From Methylophilus sp. 13 (GTDB lineage: Bacteria; Pseudomonadota; Gammaproteobacteria; Burkholderiales; Methylophilaceae), in NCBI RefSeq assembly GCF_015354335.1, contig NZ_JADKYR010000007.1, positions 31,836 through 95,835 of the forward strand: a stretch of 64,000 nt of DNA, written 5' to 3'. The notes beneath the pieces were generated by a model that was given only the letters and a program-made list of their open reading frames with translations, did no database searches and was not told the origin of the DNA. Shown here piece after piece: positions 8,117 to 20,393 of the stretch (the stretch's first letter is position 1; each line of letters starts with the position of its first letter). The position numbers were made by a program, and so were the translations under genes.

Positions 8117-8488
8117 TTATGCGTAGGAGAGCTCATCCCAAGCCGAGGGGTCGTTGGCCGTGAGCGGTTCATCAAAACTGTTTTGATGAAAGCGCTGCAT
8201 TTTGTCTTGAACAGACAGGGTGAGCTCAAACTTGCTGACACCAGGCAGGCGGCGGAAAGGGCCGGAGGGGTCAAACGAGCGGTAATGCAGGCTGATGAAA
8301 ATGTCGGGGGAGACTTCAAGGTCAAAGCGCTGGGCGTAGGCAAAATCACTGGAGACATCGGTTTGGTTAAAGCCAAACGCGAGGGCATCGCGGCTGACAT
8401 TAAACCATTCTTTTTCATGGCAGGCTAAGTCAATCGAAAAACTTAATACATCAAAAATCTGATCAGCAAATTCTTTAGGCGTCTGCAT
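8117..8488 (-). CDS. Conserved-looking hypothetical protein, 123 residues
   Basis: I do not recognise this protein. It is soluble, acidic and rich in Phe, Asp and Ser, with no signal peptide and no obvious catalytic motif. The strand choice rests on codon pattern and on the shadow ORF on the other strand being shorter and repetitive. It is convergent with the hydrolase-like gene and divergent from the antiporter gene. Confidence 0.55.
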   Translation of the reverse strand: MQTPKEFADQIFDVLSFSIDLACHEKEWFNVSRDALAFGFNQTDVSSDFAYAQRFDLEVSPDIFISLHYRSFDPSGPFRRLPGVSKFELTLSVQDKMQRFHQNSFDEPLTANDPSAWDELSYA

Positions 8489-8650
8489 AGCGGTTAATTC
8501 TTTAAAATGGCGTTTATGAATGGCTGATAGACACTTTAAACAAGCGTTTGTCAGTAATATATTGGTAGCAATCTGATAGTTATGTCAGATTTATCTGGCA
8601 AAGTATTTTTAGCAGCCGTTATTTCAATCTTTATTTCTCTTAAGGGCATC

Positions 8651-10423
8651 ATGCATTCCACTTCTGACTTTCTGGTGCAAGCGGCCATTTACCTGTCTTT
8701 CGCCATTATTCTGGTGCCATTGTTCAAGCGGCTCGGCCTGGGTTCGGTGCTGGGTTATCTGATTGCCGGGATTTTGCTGGGCCCTTATGCCTTGAAGTTG
8801 ATTGCCGACCCGGAGCAAGTGCTGCACTTTGCCGAGTTTGGCGTGGTATTGATGTTGTTTTTAATTGGTCTGGAGCTGGAATCGCAAAAAGTATGGGAGT
8901 TGCGCAAGCTGTTGTTTGGCCTGGGAGGCTTGCAGGTAACACTGACCATCACCGTGGTTGGCAGCATCGCCTACTTAATGCACTTTTCATGGCAGGAGGC
9001 GCTGATTATCGGCATGGGCGTGGCGATGTCATCGACCGCCATTGGACTGACAGCACTGATTGAGAAAAAGCAGTTACACACGCCGGGCGGACAAGCGGCC
9101 TTTGCCACCCTGCTGTTTCAGGATTTATCAGTGATCCCGCTGTTTATGATCCTGGCCTTGATTGCCCCGCATCACGCCAGCACCGGGTTTGATGTGATGG
9201 CCGTGGGCAAGGCCATTGCCGTGATTGTTGCCATTATTTTTGCCAGCCGCACGCTGTTGCCCCCGGTCATGCGCGTGATTGCCCAAACCGGCTTGCGCGA
9301 AATGTTTGTCGCTTTTTCATTGTTACTGGTGATCGGGGTCTCCCTGGCCATGCAATCGGTCGGCTTGTCGATGGCCCTCGGTACCTTTCTGGCGGGCGTG
9401 TTGCTCGCAGGCTCTGAGTACCGCTATGAACTCAGGCTGGACATTGAGCCAGTCAAAGGTCTGCTGTTAGGGCTGTTTTTCATTTCGGTCGGCATGACCG
9501 TAGATATCTCACTGGTCACACAACAGCCTGGATTGATTTTTGGCTTTGCCCTGCTCATTGTGGCGATCAAAATGGTCTTATTGATGGGCCTGGGCCAGGT
9601 TTTCAAGTACTCGTTACGCGACAAACTGTTATTGGGCCTGTCTATTTCGCAAATTGGCGAGTTTGCGTTTGTGATTTTTGGCTTGGCGTTAAGCCAGGAA
9701 TCCTTGTCTCGCAACAGCTATAACACCCTCAATGCCATCGTCGCCGTGTCTATGCTCATCACCCCGCTGCTGCTGTTATTGTATGACCGCTTTTTAACCC
9801 TGCAATGCGGAGAACGTGCACCCGATGCCATCCATGAAAATAATAACGTGATCATTGCCGGTTTTGGCCGCTTTGGCCAGATTGTTGGCCGTGTACTGTT
9901 AGCCAAAGGCATCAGCGCCACCCTGATTGATAACGACCCCAACCAGGTTGATTTAACCCGCCAGTTTGGCTGGCGATGCTACTACGGTGATGCGTCACGA
10001 CTGGATGTGCTTGAAGAAGCTGGCATAGGCTCGGCCAAATTGCTAGTCATTGCTTTGAATGACACCCATGCCACACTAGAAATGGCCCGTCTGGTCAAGG
10101 AGCGCTGGCCACAGGTTAACATTGTGGTCAGGGCCAGAAGCCGGACCGATGCGTTTGATTTGCGCGAGCTGGATTTGCAACCCATCCGCGAGACGTTTTA
10201 CTCCTCACTCGAAGCCGCCAGACAAGCCTTATTGGTCATTGGTGAAACAGCCACAGCGGCGAATCACATCATTCAGCAATTTGAAAAGCATGATGTGGAA
10301 CAACTGGAAACCACGCTCAAAATCCGCCATGACAGAAAAGCCTTGTCGACCGTTATGGCGCAAGGGCGTGAGGATCTTAAAGCCCTGCTTGAATCAGAAA
10401 GCAGTCTGTTAGATAAAACCTAA
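8651..10423 (+). CDS. Kef-type monovalent cation/proton antiporter (CPA2) with TrkA-N domain
   Basis: 590 residues from the ATG at 8651, preceded by AAGGG; an in-frame ATG at 8582 would add a hydrophobic 23-residue lead without a ribosome site. About twelve membrane segments span residues 8-385 and include the family motif FLIGLELE (70-77). A cytosolic RCK/TrkA-N domain starts at about 399, with the Rossmann motif GFGRFG at 404-409. Members exchange K+ or Na+ for protons in the inner membrane and are gated by nucleotides or glutathione adducts. It resembles KefB/KefC/YbaL, but no KefF/KefG partner is adjacent, so the exact member is left open. Confidence 0.85.
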   Translation: MHSTSDFLVQAAIYLSFAIILVPLFKRLGLGSVLGYLIAGILLGPYALKLIADPEQVLHFAEFGVVLMLFLIGLELESQKVWELRKLLFGLGGLQVTLTITVVGSIAYLMHFSWQEALIIGMGVAMSSTAIGLTALIEKKQLHTPGGQAAFATLLFQDLSVIPLFMILALIAPHHASTGFDVMAVGKAIAVIVAIIFASRTLLPPVMRVIAQTGLREMFVAFSLLLVIGVSLAMQSVGLSMALGTFLAGVLLAGSEYRYELRLDIEPVKGLLLGLFFISVGMTVDISLVTQQPGLIFGFALLIVAIKMVLLMGLGQVFKYSLRDKLLLGLSISQIGEFAFVIFGLALSQESLSRNSYNTLNAIVAVSMLITPLLLLLYDRFLTLQCGERAPDAIHENNNVIIAGFGRFGQIVGRVLLAKGISATLIDNDPNQVDLTRQFGWRCYYGDASRLDVLEEAGIGSAKLLVIALNDTHATLEMARLVKERWPQVNIVVRARSRTDAFDLRELDLQPIRETFYSSLEAARQALLVIGETATAANHIIQQFEKHDVEQLETTLKIRHDRKALSTVMAQGREDLKALLESESSLLDKT

Positions 10424-10472
10424 GCTTTAAACTGGCGGCTTTACTGCTGCGTTTCATAAATCTATGACAAAT

Positions 10473-10499
10473 AAAAAAGGCTCCCTCAGGAGCCTTTTT
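10473..10499. terminator. Bidirectional intrinsic terminator, antiporter gene / gyrB
   Basis: AAAAAGGCTCC, loop CTC or near it, then GGAGCCTTTTT. The A-tract and T-tract on the two flanks allow termination from both convergent genes. Confidence 0.88.
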
Positions 10500-10517
10500 A
10501 GTGAAACACTGATGCGC

Positions 10518-12947
<2,430 letters not shown>

Positions 12948-12976
12948 TTAAAAGACCATCACCCTAACATTGGCCG

Positions 12977-12992
12977 TGTTTCACGTGAAACA
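12977..12992. other. parS, ParB binding site (full 16-bp match)
   Basis: TGTTTCACGTGAAACA, a perfect match to the universal chromosomal parS consensus. It lies in the dnaN-gyrB gap. ParB loads here and spreads, and ParA then separates the sister origins. Confidence 0.95.
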
Positions 12993-13004
12993 CGGCTACC
13001 AGCA

Positions 13005-14108
13005 TTATATGCGCATTGGCATCACAACATATTTATAGTTGGCATCGCTGCTTGCGGTGATCAGGCAACTGCTGTTGGCGTCTGCGAACGCAAATTGAAT
13101 TTGTTCATCACTCAGATTATTAAGCACATCAATCAGGTAAGTGACATTAAAACCAATATCCAGTGCGGCATTGCTGTAGTCGATATCGAGTTCTTCTTCT
13201 GCTTCTTCTTGCTCGGTGTTGGTGCTAATCAGTTTGAGCTGATTATTGGTGATGACCATGCGGATACTGCGATATTTTTCATTCGACAGAATAGACGCAC
13301 GTTGCAAGGCGCTCAGGATTTGTGTGCGATTGACCAGAAAAGTATTTTGATGACCATTGGGAATCACACGGTTGTAATCCGGAAACTTGCCATCAATCAC
13401 TTTGCTGATCAGTTGGATATCACCAAATTCAAAGCTGACCTGTCCGTTCAAGACTTCAATCACGACAGGCGAATCTGACTGCTCATCCAGCAACTTCGTC
13501 AATTCCAGCACTGTTTTACGCGGCAAGATCACTTCTGTTTTTTCAAAGCTTTGCGCCAGGGTGGTATTGGTATAGCTTAAACGGTGTCCATCTGTGCCCA
13601 CCACGTGCAACTGGTTGCCGTTTACTTCCAGCAATAAGCCATTCAAGTAATAGCGGATATCTTGTTGCGCCATGGCAAATTCTACTTGCTTGAGCAAGCG
13701 TTTGAACTCTGATTGCGCCAGACTGAAACTGATGTTTTGGCCACTGGCTTTGCTCATCAAAGGATAATCTGCTGCAGGCAGTGTTTGCAGGTTAAAGCGG
13801 CTCTTGCCTGCTTTCAGTGTAATGCGATTATCCTGATTATTCATTTCTATCGTGGTGCTGTCAGGCAATGAACGGCAGATATCCAGCAGTTTTTTTGCTG
13901 AAATCGTTGTACTTAATTCGCCTTCAATGCCGCCATGTACTTTCAGAGAAATCTGCATTTCGAGGTCGGTAGCGGTCAAATGCATTTCATCCTGTTTGAT
14001 GTTAACTAACAGGTTAGAAAGGATAGGTAATGTATGCCGACGCTCTACGATGCCAGTCACACTATTGAGTGGTTTAAGCAAAACCTCACGGTTAATTTTG
14101 ATTTGCAT
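13005..14108 (-). CDS. dnaN: DNA polymerase III subunit beta (sliding clamp)
   Basis: 367 residues built of three clamp domains. It starts MQIKINREVLLKPL and ends KYVVMPMRI, which is the conserved C-terminal M-P-M-R motif. It encircles DNA and tethers the polymerase III core and other clamp-binding proteins. It is second in the dnaA-dnaN-gyrB order and reads away from the origin. The 248-bp gap to dnaA contains DnaA boxes. Confidence 0.98.
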   Translation of the reverse strand: MQIKINREVLLKPLNSVTGIVERRHTLPILSNLLVNIKQDEMHLTATDLEMQISLKVHGGIEGELSTTISAKKLLDICRSLPDSTTIEMNNQDNRITLKAGKSRFNLQTLPAADYPLMSKASGQNISFSLAQSEFKRLLKQVEFAMAQQDIRYYLNGLLLEVNGNQLHVVGTDGHRLSYTNTTLAQSFEKTEVILPRKTVLELTKLLDEQSDSPVVIEVLNGQVSFEFGDIQLISKVIDGKFPDYNRVIPNGHQNTFLVNRTQILSALQRASILSNEKYRSIRMVITNNQLKLISTNTEQEEAEEELDIDYSNAALDIGFNVTYLIDVLNNLSDEQIQFAFADANSSCLITASSDANYKYVVMPMRI

Positions 14109-14177
14109 GGCCTGACCTAATTAATAACTTTATTTCAATATATAAAAGATAAGAATAATAGTAATGTTACGTTTTTT

Positions 14178-14340
14178 TGTGGGTAAGTCTAAAAATATAA
14201 ATAATTCAAAGACTTATCCGAATATTGCCTTGTGCATAAATTGCGGTTTAAACCTGCATCGTTTGTGGCTGATATTGTAAACTGATTTTATTCAGTCTAT
14301 ACGCAATATTTAAGCACACGTCATTCTCAACTTATCCACA
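14178..14340. other. DnaA-box cluster in the dnaN-dnaA gap
   Basis: TTATCCACA (plus strand) is at 14332-14340, TTATGCACA (minus) at 14231-14239, and a one-mismatch box TTACCCACA (minus) at 14178-14186. A very AT-rich stretch at about 14115-14215 could serve as the unwinding element. The gap is either the origin itself or a DnaA-titrating/autoregulatory region. Confidence 0.6.
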
Positions 14341-14356
14341 GCATGACTTGCTTGTT

Positions 14357-15769
14357 TTAATCCCTGATCACTTGTGTGAGTAAACCAATATCACGTGCCA
14401 GCGTCTGGTCATTCAAGCGTAATTGTTCAATTTCTTCGCAGGCGTGCATCACGGTTGTGTGGTGACGTCCGCCAAAAGCTTCCCCAATCTCTGGAAAGCT
14501 ATGATTGGTAAGCTCACGCGCCAAAGACATGGCCACCTGGCGCGGTCTGGCGACATTGCGTGAGCGTTTTTTGCTAAACATATCGCTGACTTTGATTTTG
14601 TAATAGTCAGCCACTGTCTTTTGAATGTTTTCGATGGTGATCTGGCGGCCGCGCACGGCAATCAGGTCTCGTAGTGCGTCTTTGGCCAGATGCACATCAA
14701 TGGCATGACCGGTAAAGTTAGCCATGGCAATAATACGATTCAAGGCGCCTTCAAGTTCTCGCACGCTAGAGCGTATCTGTTTGGCAACAAAAAAGGCCAC
14801 ATCTTCATGCAGATCTATATTCAGGTTTTCAGCCTTTTTGCGCAGAATGGCTACCCGCATTTCCAGCTCTGGTGGCTCCACCGCGACGGTAAGCCCCCAG
14901 CTGAAGCGAGTACGTAGCCGTTCATCCATGTCTGCGATTTCTTTAGGATAGGTATCGCAAGTGATGACTATTTGTTTTTTTTCTTCAATCAGCGTGTTAA
15001 ATGCGTAGAAGAACTCTTCCTGGGTGCGTGTTTTTTTGGCGAAAAACTGAATATCATCAATTAGCAATAGATCCAGCGAATGATAAAGTTGTTTGAATTC
15101 ATCAAACGCCTTGTTTTCATAAGCCTTTACTACATCGGAGACATAACGTTCTGCGTGCAGGTAACGGATATTCGCTTCTGGCTTAATTTTCTTTAATTCG
15201 TTGCCGATGGCTTGTAGCAAATGTGTTTTGCCCAAGCCGACGCCGCCATAAATAAACAGTGGGTTATATGCCTGACCAGGATTGCCTGCCACCTGTATTG
15301 CCGCTGCGCGTGCTAGCTGGTTTGCACGGCCAGTGACATAGTTATCAAACAAGAAACTGTCATTGAGCCCACTACTCTTCTCATTTTTAACCGGTTTTGC
15401 GCTTGATCGTGGAATGGGGGGCCGATTTGGTTTGCTAACGGTTTTTGTCGGTGCTTTTGCAATGGCGGCTTCAACTGGATTTTCGCTCACACTGGCTGCC
15501 TTGTTAACCACGGGTGCTGCCGGTGCCAAGGATTCACTACTGTCGACAATCAGTTCAAGAATCGCTGTTGGAGAGAGTTCTGTCGCGATCGTCTCTATGC
15601 GTGAAAAAAACTTGCTTTTGACCCATTGCATGACAAATTTGTTGGGCGCAACAATTTGCACGGATTCCCCATTGATGCGTGCTTTCAGGGGTTTGATCCA
15701 GGTGTTGTATTGTTGTGCTGACAGCTCTTGCTCGAACTTTAACAAACAATAGGCCCAAAAATTTTCCAT
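14357..15769 (-). CDS. dnaA: Chromosomal replication initiator DnaA
   Basis: 470 residues. Domain I (about 1-85) has the FW..C...F pattern of the DnaB/DiaA-contacting region. A proline/alanine-rich linker (domain II, about 90-130) follows. Domain III is AAA+ with Walker A GVGLGKTH at about 175-182 and Walker B LLLIDDIQF. Domain IV ends with the DnaA-box-binding signature (ARPRQVAMSLAREL and GGRHHTTVMHA). It melts the origin and loads the helicase. It reads leftwards into dnaN, and the first genes of the right replichore start 328 bp upstream. Confidence 0.98.
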   Translation of the reverse strand: MENFWAYCLLKFEQELSAQQYNTWIKPLKARINGESVQIVAPNKFVMQWVKSKFFSRIETIATELSPTAILELIVDSSESLAPAAPVVNKAASVSENPVEAAIAKAPTKTVSKPNRPPIPRSSAKPVKNEKSSGLNDSFLFDNYVTGRANQLARAAAIQVAGNPGQAYNPLFIYGGVGLGKTHLLQAIGNELKKIKPEANIRYLHAERYVSDVVKAYENKAFDEFKQLYHSLDLLLIDDIQFFAKKTRTQEEFFYAFNTLIEEKKQIVITCDTYPKEIADMDERLRTRFSWGLTVAVEPPELEMRVAILRKKAENLNIDLHEDVAFFVAKQIRSSVRELEGALNRIIAMANFTGHAIDVHLAKDALRDLIAVRGRQITIENIQKTVADYYKIKVSDMFSKKRSRNVARPRQVAMSLARELTNHSFPEIGEAFGGRHHTTVMHACEEIEQLRLNDQTLARDIGLLTQVIRD

Positions 15770-16097
15770 TGCTCCAGTGCTTTTTTTAAAAGTAATTGCA
15801 ACACATTGATCGCGAATACGGATCAGCGTGTTGAATATTTATTCGTTATAATTGCCAGGAAAGAGTGGCAGAAGAAGTGGTCTTGTCTTGGTTGTTGTCA
15901 TGACCATCTGTTGAGTATTCTAAACGTTTTAAGGCGAGTTATCCACAGCCCGCCATCATAAAAAATTAAAAAAAATCATTGACATAAACTCTGAATTTGA
16001 TGTTTAATTAAGGGTTTTTGAAATCGGCAAATATTGAGCGTAATAATCAAGCTTGCCGGATTAGAGTTTAATTGCCATTTTTGGCCGGAGTTTAATA
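15770..16097. other. dnaA-rpmH intergenic region, candidate oriC
   Basis: A 328-bp gene-free stretch between divergent dnaA and rpmH, the classical origin position in proteobacteria. It holds one consensus DnaA box, TTATCCACA, at 15939-15947, and an A/T-rich run at about 15958-16015. The rpmH promoter lies within this run. With only one good box, this half alone is a weak origin, and the boxes beyond dnaA may contribute. The change of gene direction here supports an origin nearby. Confidence 0.6.
15979..16008 (+). promoter_or_regulatory. Sigma-70 type promoter of rpmH
   Basis: TTGACA at 15979-15984 and TTTAAT at 16003-16008 are separated by 18 bp, about 90 bp before the rpmH start. The position matches known rpmH promoters near origins. 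Confidence 0.65.
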
Positions 16098-16232
16098 ATG
16101 AAACGTACCTATCAACCATCTAAAACCCGTCGTGCACGTACCCATGGCTTTCTGGTACGTATGAAAACCAAAGGTGGCCGCGCAGTGATTGCTGCTCGTC
16201 GCGCTAAAGGTCGTAAACGTTTGGGTCTGTAA
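16098..16232 (+). CDS. rpmH: 50S ribosomal protein L34
   Basis: 44 residues, starting [19 protein letters not shown] and ending KGRKRLGL: the complete and nearly invariant L34. It is very basic and binds 23S rRNA. The ORF is short and easily missed by length filters. It is the first gene of the conserved rpmH-rnpA-yidD-yidC-mnmE order. Confidence 0.98.
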   Translation: MKRTYQPSKTRRARTHGFLVRMKTKGGRAVIAARRAKGRKRLGL

Positions 16233-16263
16233 TCCCTGACAATGCATTGCGGATACTCAATGC

Positions 16264-16608
16264 ATGACATTGTATAAGCTAAAAAAAACGGATGAATTTT
16301 CATCCGTTTTTAGTTTCAGGAAGCGGTTTTATGGTGAATGGTTAATTGCCAATATCAAACCAAATCAGCTTTCACATCACCGCTACGGTCTGGTTGTTTC
16401 AAAAAAAGTGTCCAAACTGGCGGTCAGACGCAATTACATGAAACGGGTGTTGCGAGAAGTCCTGCGTGCTCACCCAGCAATGTCGCCTGTTTGTTTCGAT
16501 GTGGTGGTACAAGTGCGTAAGCCGTTCAAACAAGGTGAATTTGCTCAAGTGCGTCAAGATGTAGAGACTTTGCTATGCCGTTTAAGCAAATCCGTGCATG
16601 CTTCCTGA
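16264..16608 (+). CDS. rnpA: Ribonuclease P protein component
   Basis: 114 residues, basic. It contains the family signature around VSKKVSKLAVRRNYMKRVLRE. It binds the RNase P RNA and assists 5' processing of pre-tRNA. It begins 31 nt after rpmH and ends 13 nt before yidD. No RNase P RNA gene lies in this window. Confidence 0.96.
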   Translation: MTLYKLKKTDEFSSVFSFRKRFYGEWLIANIKPNQLSHHRYGLVVSKKVSKLAVRRNYMKRVLREVLRAHPAMSPVCFDVVVQVRKPFKQGEFAQVRQDVETLLCRLSKSVHAS

Positions 16609-16621
16609 TGAATCTTTGCCG

Positions 16622-16831
16622 ATGAAGACGTTGTTGATATTCTTGATCAAGTGTTACCAATGGGGACTCAGTCCCTGGTTGGGAAGACAATGTCGTTTTC
16701 ACCCTACCTGTTCACACTATGCCATTGAGGCCTTGCAACGCTATGGTGCGTGGCGTGGGAGTGTGTTAGCCTTACGCCGCATCGGTCGTTGTCATCCCTG
16801 GCATCCAGGTGGTGTAGACCCCCTACCCTGA
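16622..16831 (+). CDS. yidD: Membrane protein insertion efficiency factor YidD
   Basis: 69 residues from the ATG at 16622 (MKTLLIFLIKCYQWGLSPW). The diagnostic cysteine motif FHPTCSHYA and the ending CHPWHPGGVDPLP are both present. YidD is a small amphipathic inner-membrane-associated protein that helps YidC-dependent insertion. It sits between rnpA and yidC in the usual order. Confidence 0.95.
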   Translation: MKTLLIFLIKCYQWGLSPWLGRQCRFHPTCSHYAIEALQRYGAWRGSVLALRRIGRCHPWHPGGVDPLP

Positions 16832-16848
16832 CTTTTAAACGAAATCTT

Positions 16849-18450
16849 ATGGATACTCGCCGTCTAATTCTGTTCGTGATTTTTTCTTTTTCCATCATGT
16901 TGCTGTGGGATGCCTGGCAACAAGACCATTCACCACAACCAACTGCCGAGCAAGTGGCACAAGCGCTGCCTGAAACTGCTGATAAACCGCAGGTAGATGG
17001 CTTTCATTTAAACAAAGGCACACGTATCGCCATCACAACTGATCGTTATTCGGCGGTTATTGACACTGCCGGCGGTGATTTACGTCAATTATCCTTGTTA
17101 GAACATAAAGCAGATAATGGCGCTGGCCCTTATGAGTTGATGAGTGATAGCAGTAAAGACAAATTATATGTTGCGCAAACCGGCCTCAAGGGTGAAGGCT
17201 TGCCTACGCATTATGAAAGCTTTACCGCTGAGGCTAGCACCTACCAAATGCAAGCGGATCAACAAACGTTGGATATCCGTTTAACTGCCCCGGAGAAGAA
17301 TGGTATTGCAGTAGACAAGATTTACCGCTTTCATCGTGGTGAATATGTCATTGATGTGTTGTATGAAATCAAGAATAACAGCGAAAAAGCCATTTCGCCT
17401 TCGGTGTATTACCAAATCATTCACGATAATGAATCCAATCAGGGTTCTAAAATGATGCCGACCTTTACTGGGGGCGCTTATTTCACCCAAGCAGACAAGT
17501 ACAACAAGGTGAAATTTGATGAAATGGCCAAAAAGGACGTTTCTATCAATGCTAAAGATGGTTGGATTGGCTTGGTACAACATTACTTTGTCAGCGCCTG
17601 GATTCCACAATCAAAATCTGAACGCAAGTTTTACACGACAAAACTCAGTGAGCATGACTTCTCAATTGGTACCATTTTGCCTGTAGGCGAAATTGCACCA
17701 GGGACAATTAAAACAGTAGACGCAAAATTATTCAGTGGACCGCAAGTTCAGCAAGCCTTGGAAGCGACGGCGCCTGGCTTGGAATATGTGGTCGATTACG
17801 GCATTTTGACCGTGATTGCCAAACCGTTAATGTGGTTGTTGAGTCATATCCACGATCTGGTGAAAAACTGGGGTGTGTCGATTATTGTGCTGACCATCCT
17901 CATCAAGGCAGCTTTCTTCAAGTTGTCTGCATCTGGCTACCGCAATATGGCGCATTTGCGTGAAATTGCCCCACGCATGCAAGCACTGAAAGACAAGTTT
18001 GGCGACGACAAGCAAAAGCTGCAGCAAGCCATGATGGAAATGTACCGCACCGAAAAAATTAACCCGATGGGTGGTTGCTTGCCCATACTGGTACAAATCC
18101 CAGTGTTTATTTCCTTGTATTGGGTATTGTTGGGCTCTGTAGAATTACGGCATGCCCCATTTTTTGGCTGGATACAGGATTTGTCTGCGACCGATCCCTA
18201 TTTTGTGTTGCCCATATTGATGGGTGCCACCATGATTATTCAAACCTTCTTGAATCCACCACCTACTGATCCGATTCAAGCAAAAGTGATGAAGATCATG
18301 CCTGTATTGTTCAGTGTATTCTTTTTCTTCTTTCCTGCCGGCTTGGTATTGTACTGGCTGGTCAACAATATCCTGTCTATCTGGCAACAATGGGCGATTA
18401 ATCGCATGATCCACGCCGAAGCGCTGGCGAAAAAAGGACATGGCAAATAA
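16849..18450 (+). CDS. yidC: Membrane protein insertase YidC
   Basis: 533 residues from the ATG at 16849 ([15 protein letters not shown]); longer frames overlap yidD. One N-terminal membrane segment is followed by the large periplasmic beta domain typical of Gram-negative YidC (about 45-330), then five membrane segments carrying the insertase core, with [20 protein letters not shown] split here as [10 protein letters not shown] and [10 protein letters not shown]. It inserts and folds inner-membrane proteins with or without SecYEG. Its last 11 nt overlap mnmE. Confidence 0.97.
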   Translation: MDTRRLILFVIFSFSIMLLWDAWQQDHSPQPTAEQVAQALPETADKPQVDGFHLNKGTRIAITTDRYSAVIDTAGGDLRQLSLLEHKADNGAGPYELMSDSSKDKLYVAQTGLKGEGLPTHYESFTAEASTYQMQADQQTLDIRLTAPEKNGIAVDKIYRFHRGEYVIDVLYEIKNNSEKAISPSVYYQIIHDNESNQGSKMMPTFTGGAYFTQADKYNKVKFDEMAKKDVSINAKDGWIGLVQHYFVSAWIPQSKSERKFYTTKLSEHDFSIGTILPVGEIAPGTIKTVDAKLFSGPQVQQALEATAPGLEYVVDYGILTVIAKPLMWLLSHIHDLVKNWGVSIIVLTILIKAAFFKLSASGYRNMAHLREIAPRMQALKDKFGDDKQKLQQAMMEMYRTEKINPMGGCLPILVQIPVFISLYWVLLGSVELRHAPFFGWIQDLSATDPYFVLPILMGATMIIQTFLNPPPTDPIQAKVMKIMPVLFSVFFFFFPAGLVLYWLVNNILSIWQQWAINRMIHAEALAKKGHGK

Positions 18451-19795
18451 TCTTCCGATTGCCAACGATACCATTGCCGCGATTGCAACCGCCCCCGGTG
18501 CAGGCGGCATTGGTGTCGTCAGGGTCTCCGGCCCGCTAGCAGCCAGTATTGCTGCTCAAATTCTCGGGCACTGCCCTCCCCCGCGTCACGCAGCGTATCT
18601 TTCTTTTCTACAAGCCGACGGTGTATTAATAGATCGTGGCATTGCTATTTTTTTCCCCAATCCTCATTCCTATACAGGTGAAGATGTGCTTGAGCTACAG
18701 GCGCATGGCGGGACTGCGTTGATGCAAATATTGCTTGCGCGTTGCATCGAATGCGGCGCACGCCATGCGATGGCCGGCGAGTTCACACAACGCGCATATT
18801 TGAATGACAAACTGGATCTCGCCCAAGCTGAAGCAGTGGCAGATCTGATTAATGCCTCTACTGAGGAAGCGGCCCGCAGTGCAGTTCGATCGTTGTCTGG
18901 CGAGTTTTCTAATGCGGTACAGGACTTGTTGCATCAATTGATTGATTTGCGCATGTATGTCGAGGCTTGCCTGGATTTTCCTGAGGAAGAGATTGATTTC
19001 ATCACGCAAGGGCGAGTGTTGGAAAAGCTTCAACAAAATCAGGTCACCTTGCAAAGAATTTTCCACCAGGCAAAACAGGGTGCTTTGCTGCGCGAAGGCA
19101 TGAATGTGGTGTTGATTGGACAGCCCAATGTTGGCAAATCCAGTTTATTAAATGCCTTATCTGGTGAAGAGGTGGCGATTGTGACACCGATAGCTGGTAC
19201 GACACGTGATACCATCAAAAACGTCATTCAAATCCAGGGTGTGCCTTTGCATATCATTGATACTGCAGGTTTGCGTGAGACCGAAGATACCGTGGAGCAA
19301 TTTGGCATAGCCCGGACCTGGAAAGCGATTGCAAGTGCGCATGTGGCTTTGTTACTTGTAGATAGTCAGCATGGCATTGGTGCATTTGAAAAGTCCATTC
19401 TTGAAAAGTTACCGAGTCAGGTCAAAAAAGTTTGGGTGCACAATAAGATAGATGTTTCACGTGAAACATCGCGCACTGATGTTATTGATCATGAGCAGCA
19501 CGTATTTTTATCAGCCAAGACAGGTCTAGGTATTCCCTTGTTGCAAAAAACCTTGCTGGAGATGATTGGTTATCAACCTGGCGGAGAAGGTGTGTTTATG
19601 GCAAGGGCTCGACACTTGCAGGCTTTGCAAGCCGTATCAGAGCACTTAAGTCATGCGGTGAGTCAAATGAATGCTGCGGAGCTCATTGCAGAAGAGTTGC
19701 GTTGCGCACAAGAGGCGTTGGGTAGTATCACTGGCGAGTTTACGCCGGATGATTTGCTTGGGGAAATATTCAGTCGTTTTTGTATAGGTAAATAA
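18440..19795 (+). CDS. mnmE: tRNA modification GTPase MnmE
   Basis: 451 residues. The N-terminal tetrahydrofolate-binding domain is followed by a helical domain with an inserted G domain (Walker A GQPNVGKS at 227-234, switch TTRDT, DTAGLRE) and by the obligatory C-terminal CIGK. With MnmG it makes the 5-carboxymethylaminomethyl modification at U34 of certain tRNAs. A full parS site lies in the frame at codons for DVSRETS. The start overlaps yidC by 11 nt. Confidence 0.97.
   Translation: MANNLPIANDTIAAIATAPGAGGIGVVRVSGPLAASIAAQILGHCPPPRHAAYLSFLQADGVLIDRGIAIFFPNPHSYTGEDVLELQAHGGTALMQILLARCIECGARHAMAGEFTQRAYLNDKLDLAQAEAVADLINASTEEAARSAVRSLSGEFSNAVQDLLHQLIDLRMYVEACLDFPEEEIDFITQGRVLEKLQQNQVTLQRIFHQAKQGALLREGMNVVLIGQPNVGKSSLLNALSGEEVAIVTPIAGTTRDTIKNVIQIQGVPLHIIDTAGLRETEDTVEQFGIARTWKAIASAHVALLLVDSQHGIGAFEKSILEKLPSQVKKVWVHNKIDVSRETSRTDVIDHEQHVFLSAKTGLGIPLLQKTLLEMIGYQPGGEGVFMARARHLQALQAVSEHLSHAVSQMNAAELIAEELRCAQEALGSITGEFTPDDLLGEIFSRFCIGK
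19453..19468. other. parS, ParB binding site inside mnmE
   Basis: A perfect TGTTTCACGTGAAACA palindrome within the mnmE coding sequence, read there as part of D-V-S-R-E-T. Confidence 0.95.
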
Positions 19796-19820
19796 AAACC
19801 CGCATCAGCGGGTTTTTTTT
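19794..19820. terminator. Bidirectional intrinsic terminator, mnmE / cytochrome b gene
   Basis: AAAAACCCGC, loop ATCA, GCGGGTTTTT with further Ts. It is shared by the convergent genes, and the last codons of the cytochrome b gene fall inside it. Confidence 0.9.
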
Positions 19821-20389
19821 CGGGGGAACGGTGTGTTTTTTTGGTCAAACCGTTCTTCAATACTGCATACGCGTTTACACCCTGTAATCATCGCCCAGAT
19901 CAGGTTATCACGATTGATGATGCTTTCAAAAATCACACCGAAGACATGGACCACCACCACACCCAGCCATGTCCAGGTCACATAGTGATGTAAGGTTTTG
20001 GCCATTTCATCATCAATAAAGTCCCAGCCATTGTTATAAACAATGCAGCCGGAACCTACCGTCAGGATGCCTAGGCCCAGCATCGCATAAATTGCTATCG
20101 CACCTGTGGGGTTGTGGCCGATATAGTGCTTGGCTGTTCCATGGATAAGCTTGTAGAGATGTTTCAGCGCCCACACAGGGTTCAGCGGGAAGCTATGAAA
20201 GTTTGCATAACCTGTGGAAATAATGCCCCAAATAATGCGCGCCACGATCAGAGTGCCGGCCACATAACCCGCATAAGCATGATGTAGCCGATCCCACATC
20301 GAGTCGTGCGTATAAAAGGCATAAGCAAACGCCGCGACCAGTGACCAATGGAAGATCCGTATAAACGGATCCCATACGTAACGTAGCAT
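19805..20389 (-). CDS. Cytochrome b561-type membrane protein, partner of cytochrome c''
   Basis: 194 residues with about four membrane helices and conserved histidines (RIFHWSL at the start, LHHYVTWTWLGVVVVHVFG late in the protein). This is the pattern of Ni/Fe-hydrogenase-type and b561 cytochromes that bind two b haems. The gene starts 4 nt after the cytochrome c'' stop, so the two should be cotranscribed. The pair probably moves electrons between the quinone pool and the periplasmic haem protein. The electron donor and acceptor are inferred. Confidence 0.82.
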   Translation of the reverse strand: MLRYVWDPFIRIFHWSLVAAFAYAFYTHDSMWDRLHHAYAGYVAGTLIVARIIWGIISTGYANFHSFPLNPVWALKHLYKLIHGTAKHYIGHNPTGAIAIYAMLGLGILTVGSGCIVYNNGWDFIDDEMAKTLHHYVTWTWLGVVVVHVFGVIFESIINRDNLIWAMITGCKRVCSIEERFDQKNTPFPRKKTR

Positions 20390-20393
20390 TGAA

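Noticed and set aside
8582..8650. Earlier ATG start for the Kef-type antiporter
   Set aside because: No ribosome site before 8582 and the extra 23 residues are not part of the family; 8651 has AAGGG and the usual N-terminus. Not fully excluded.
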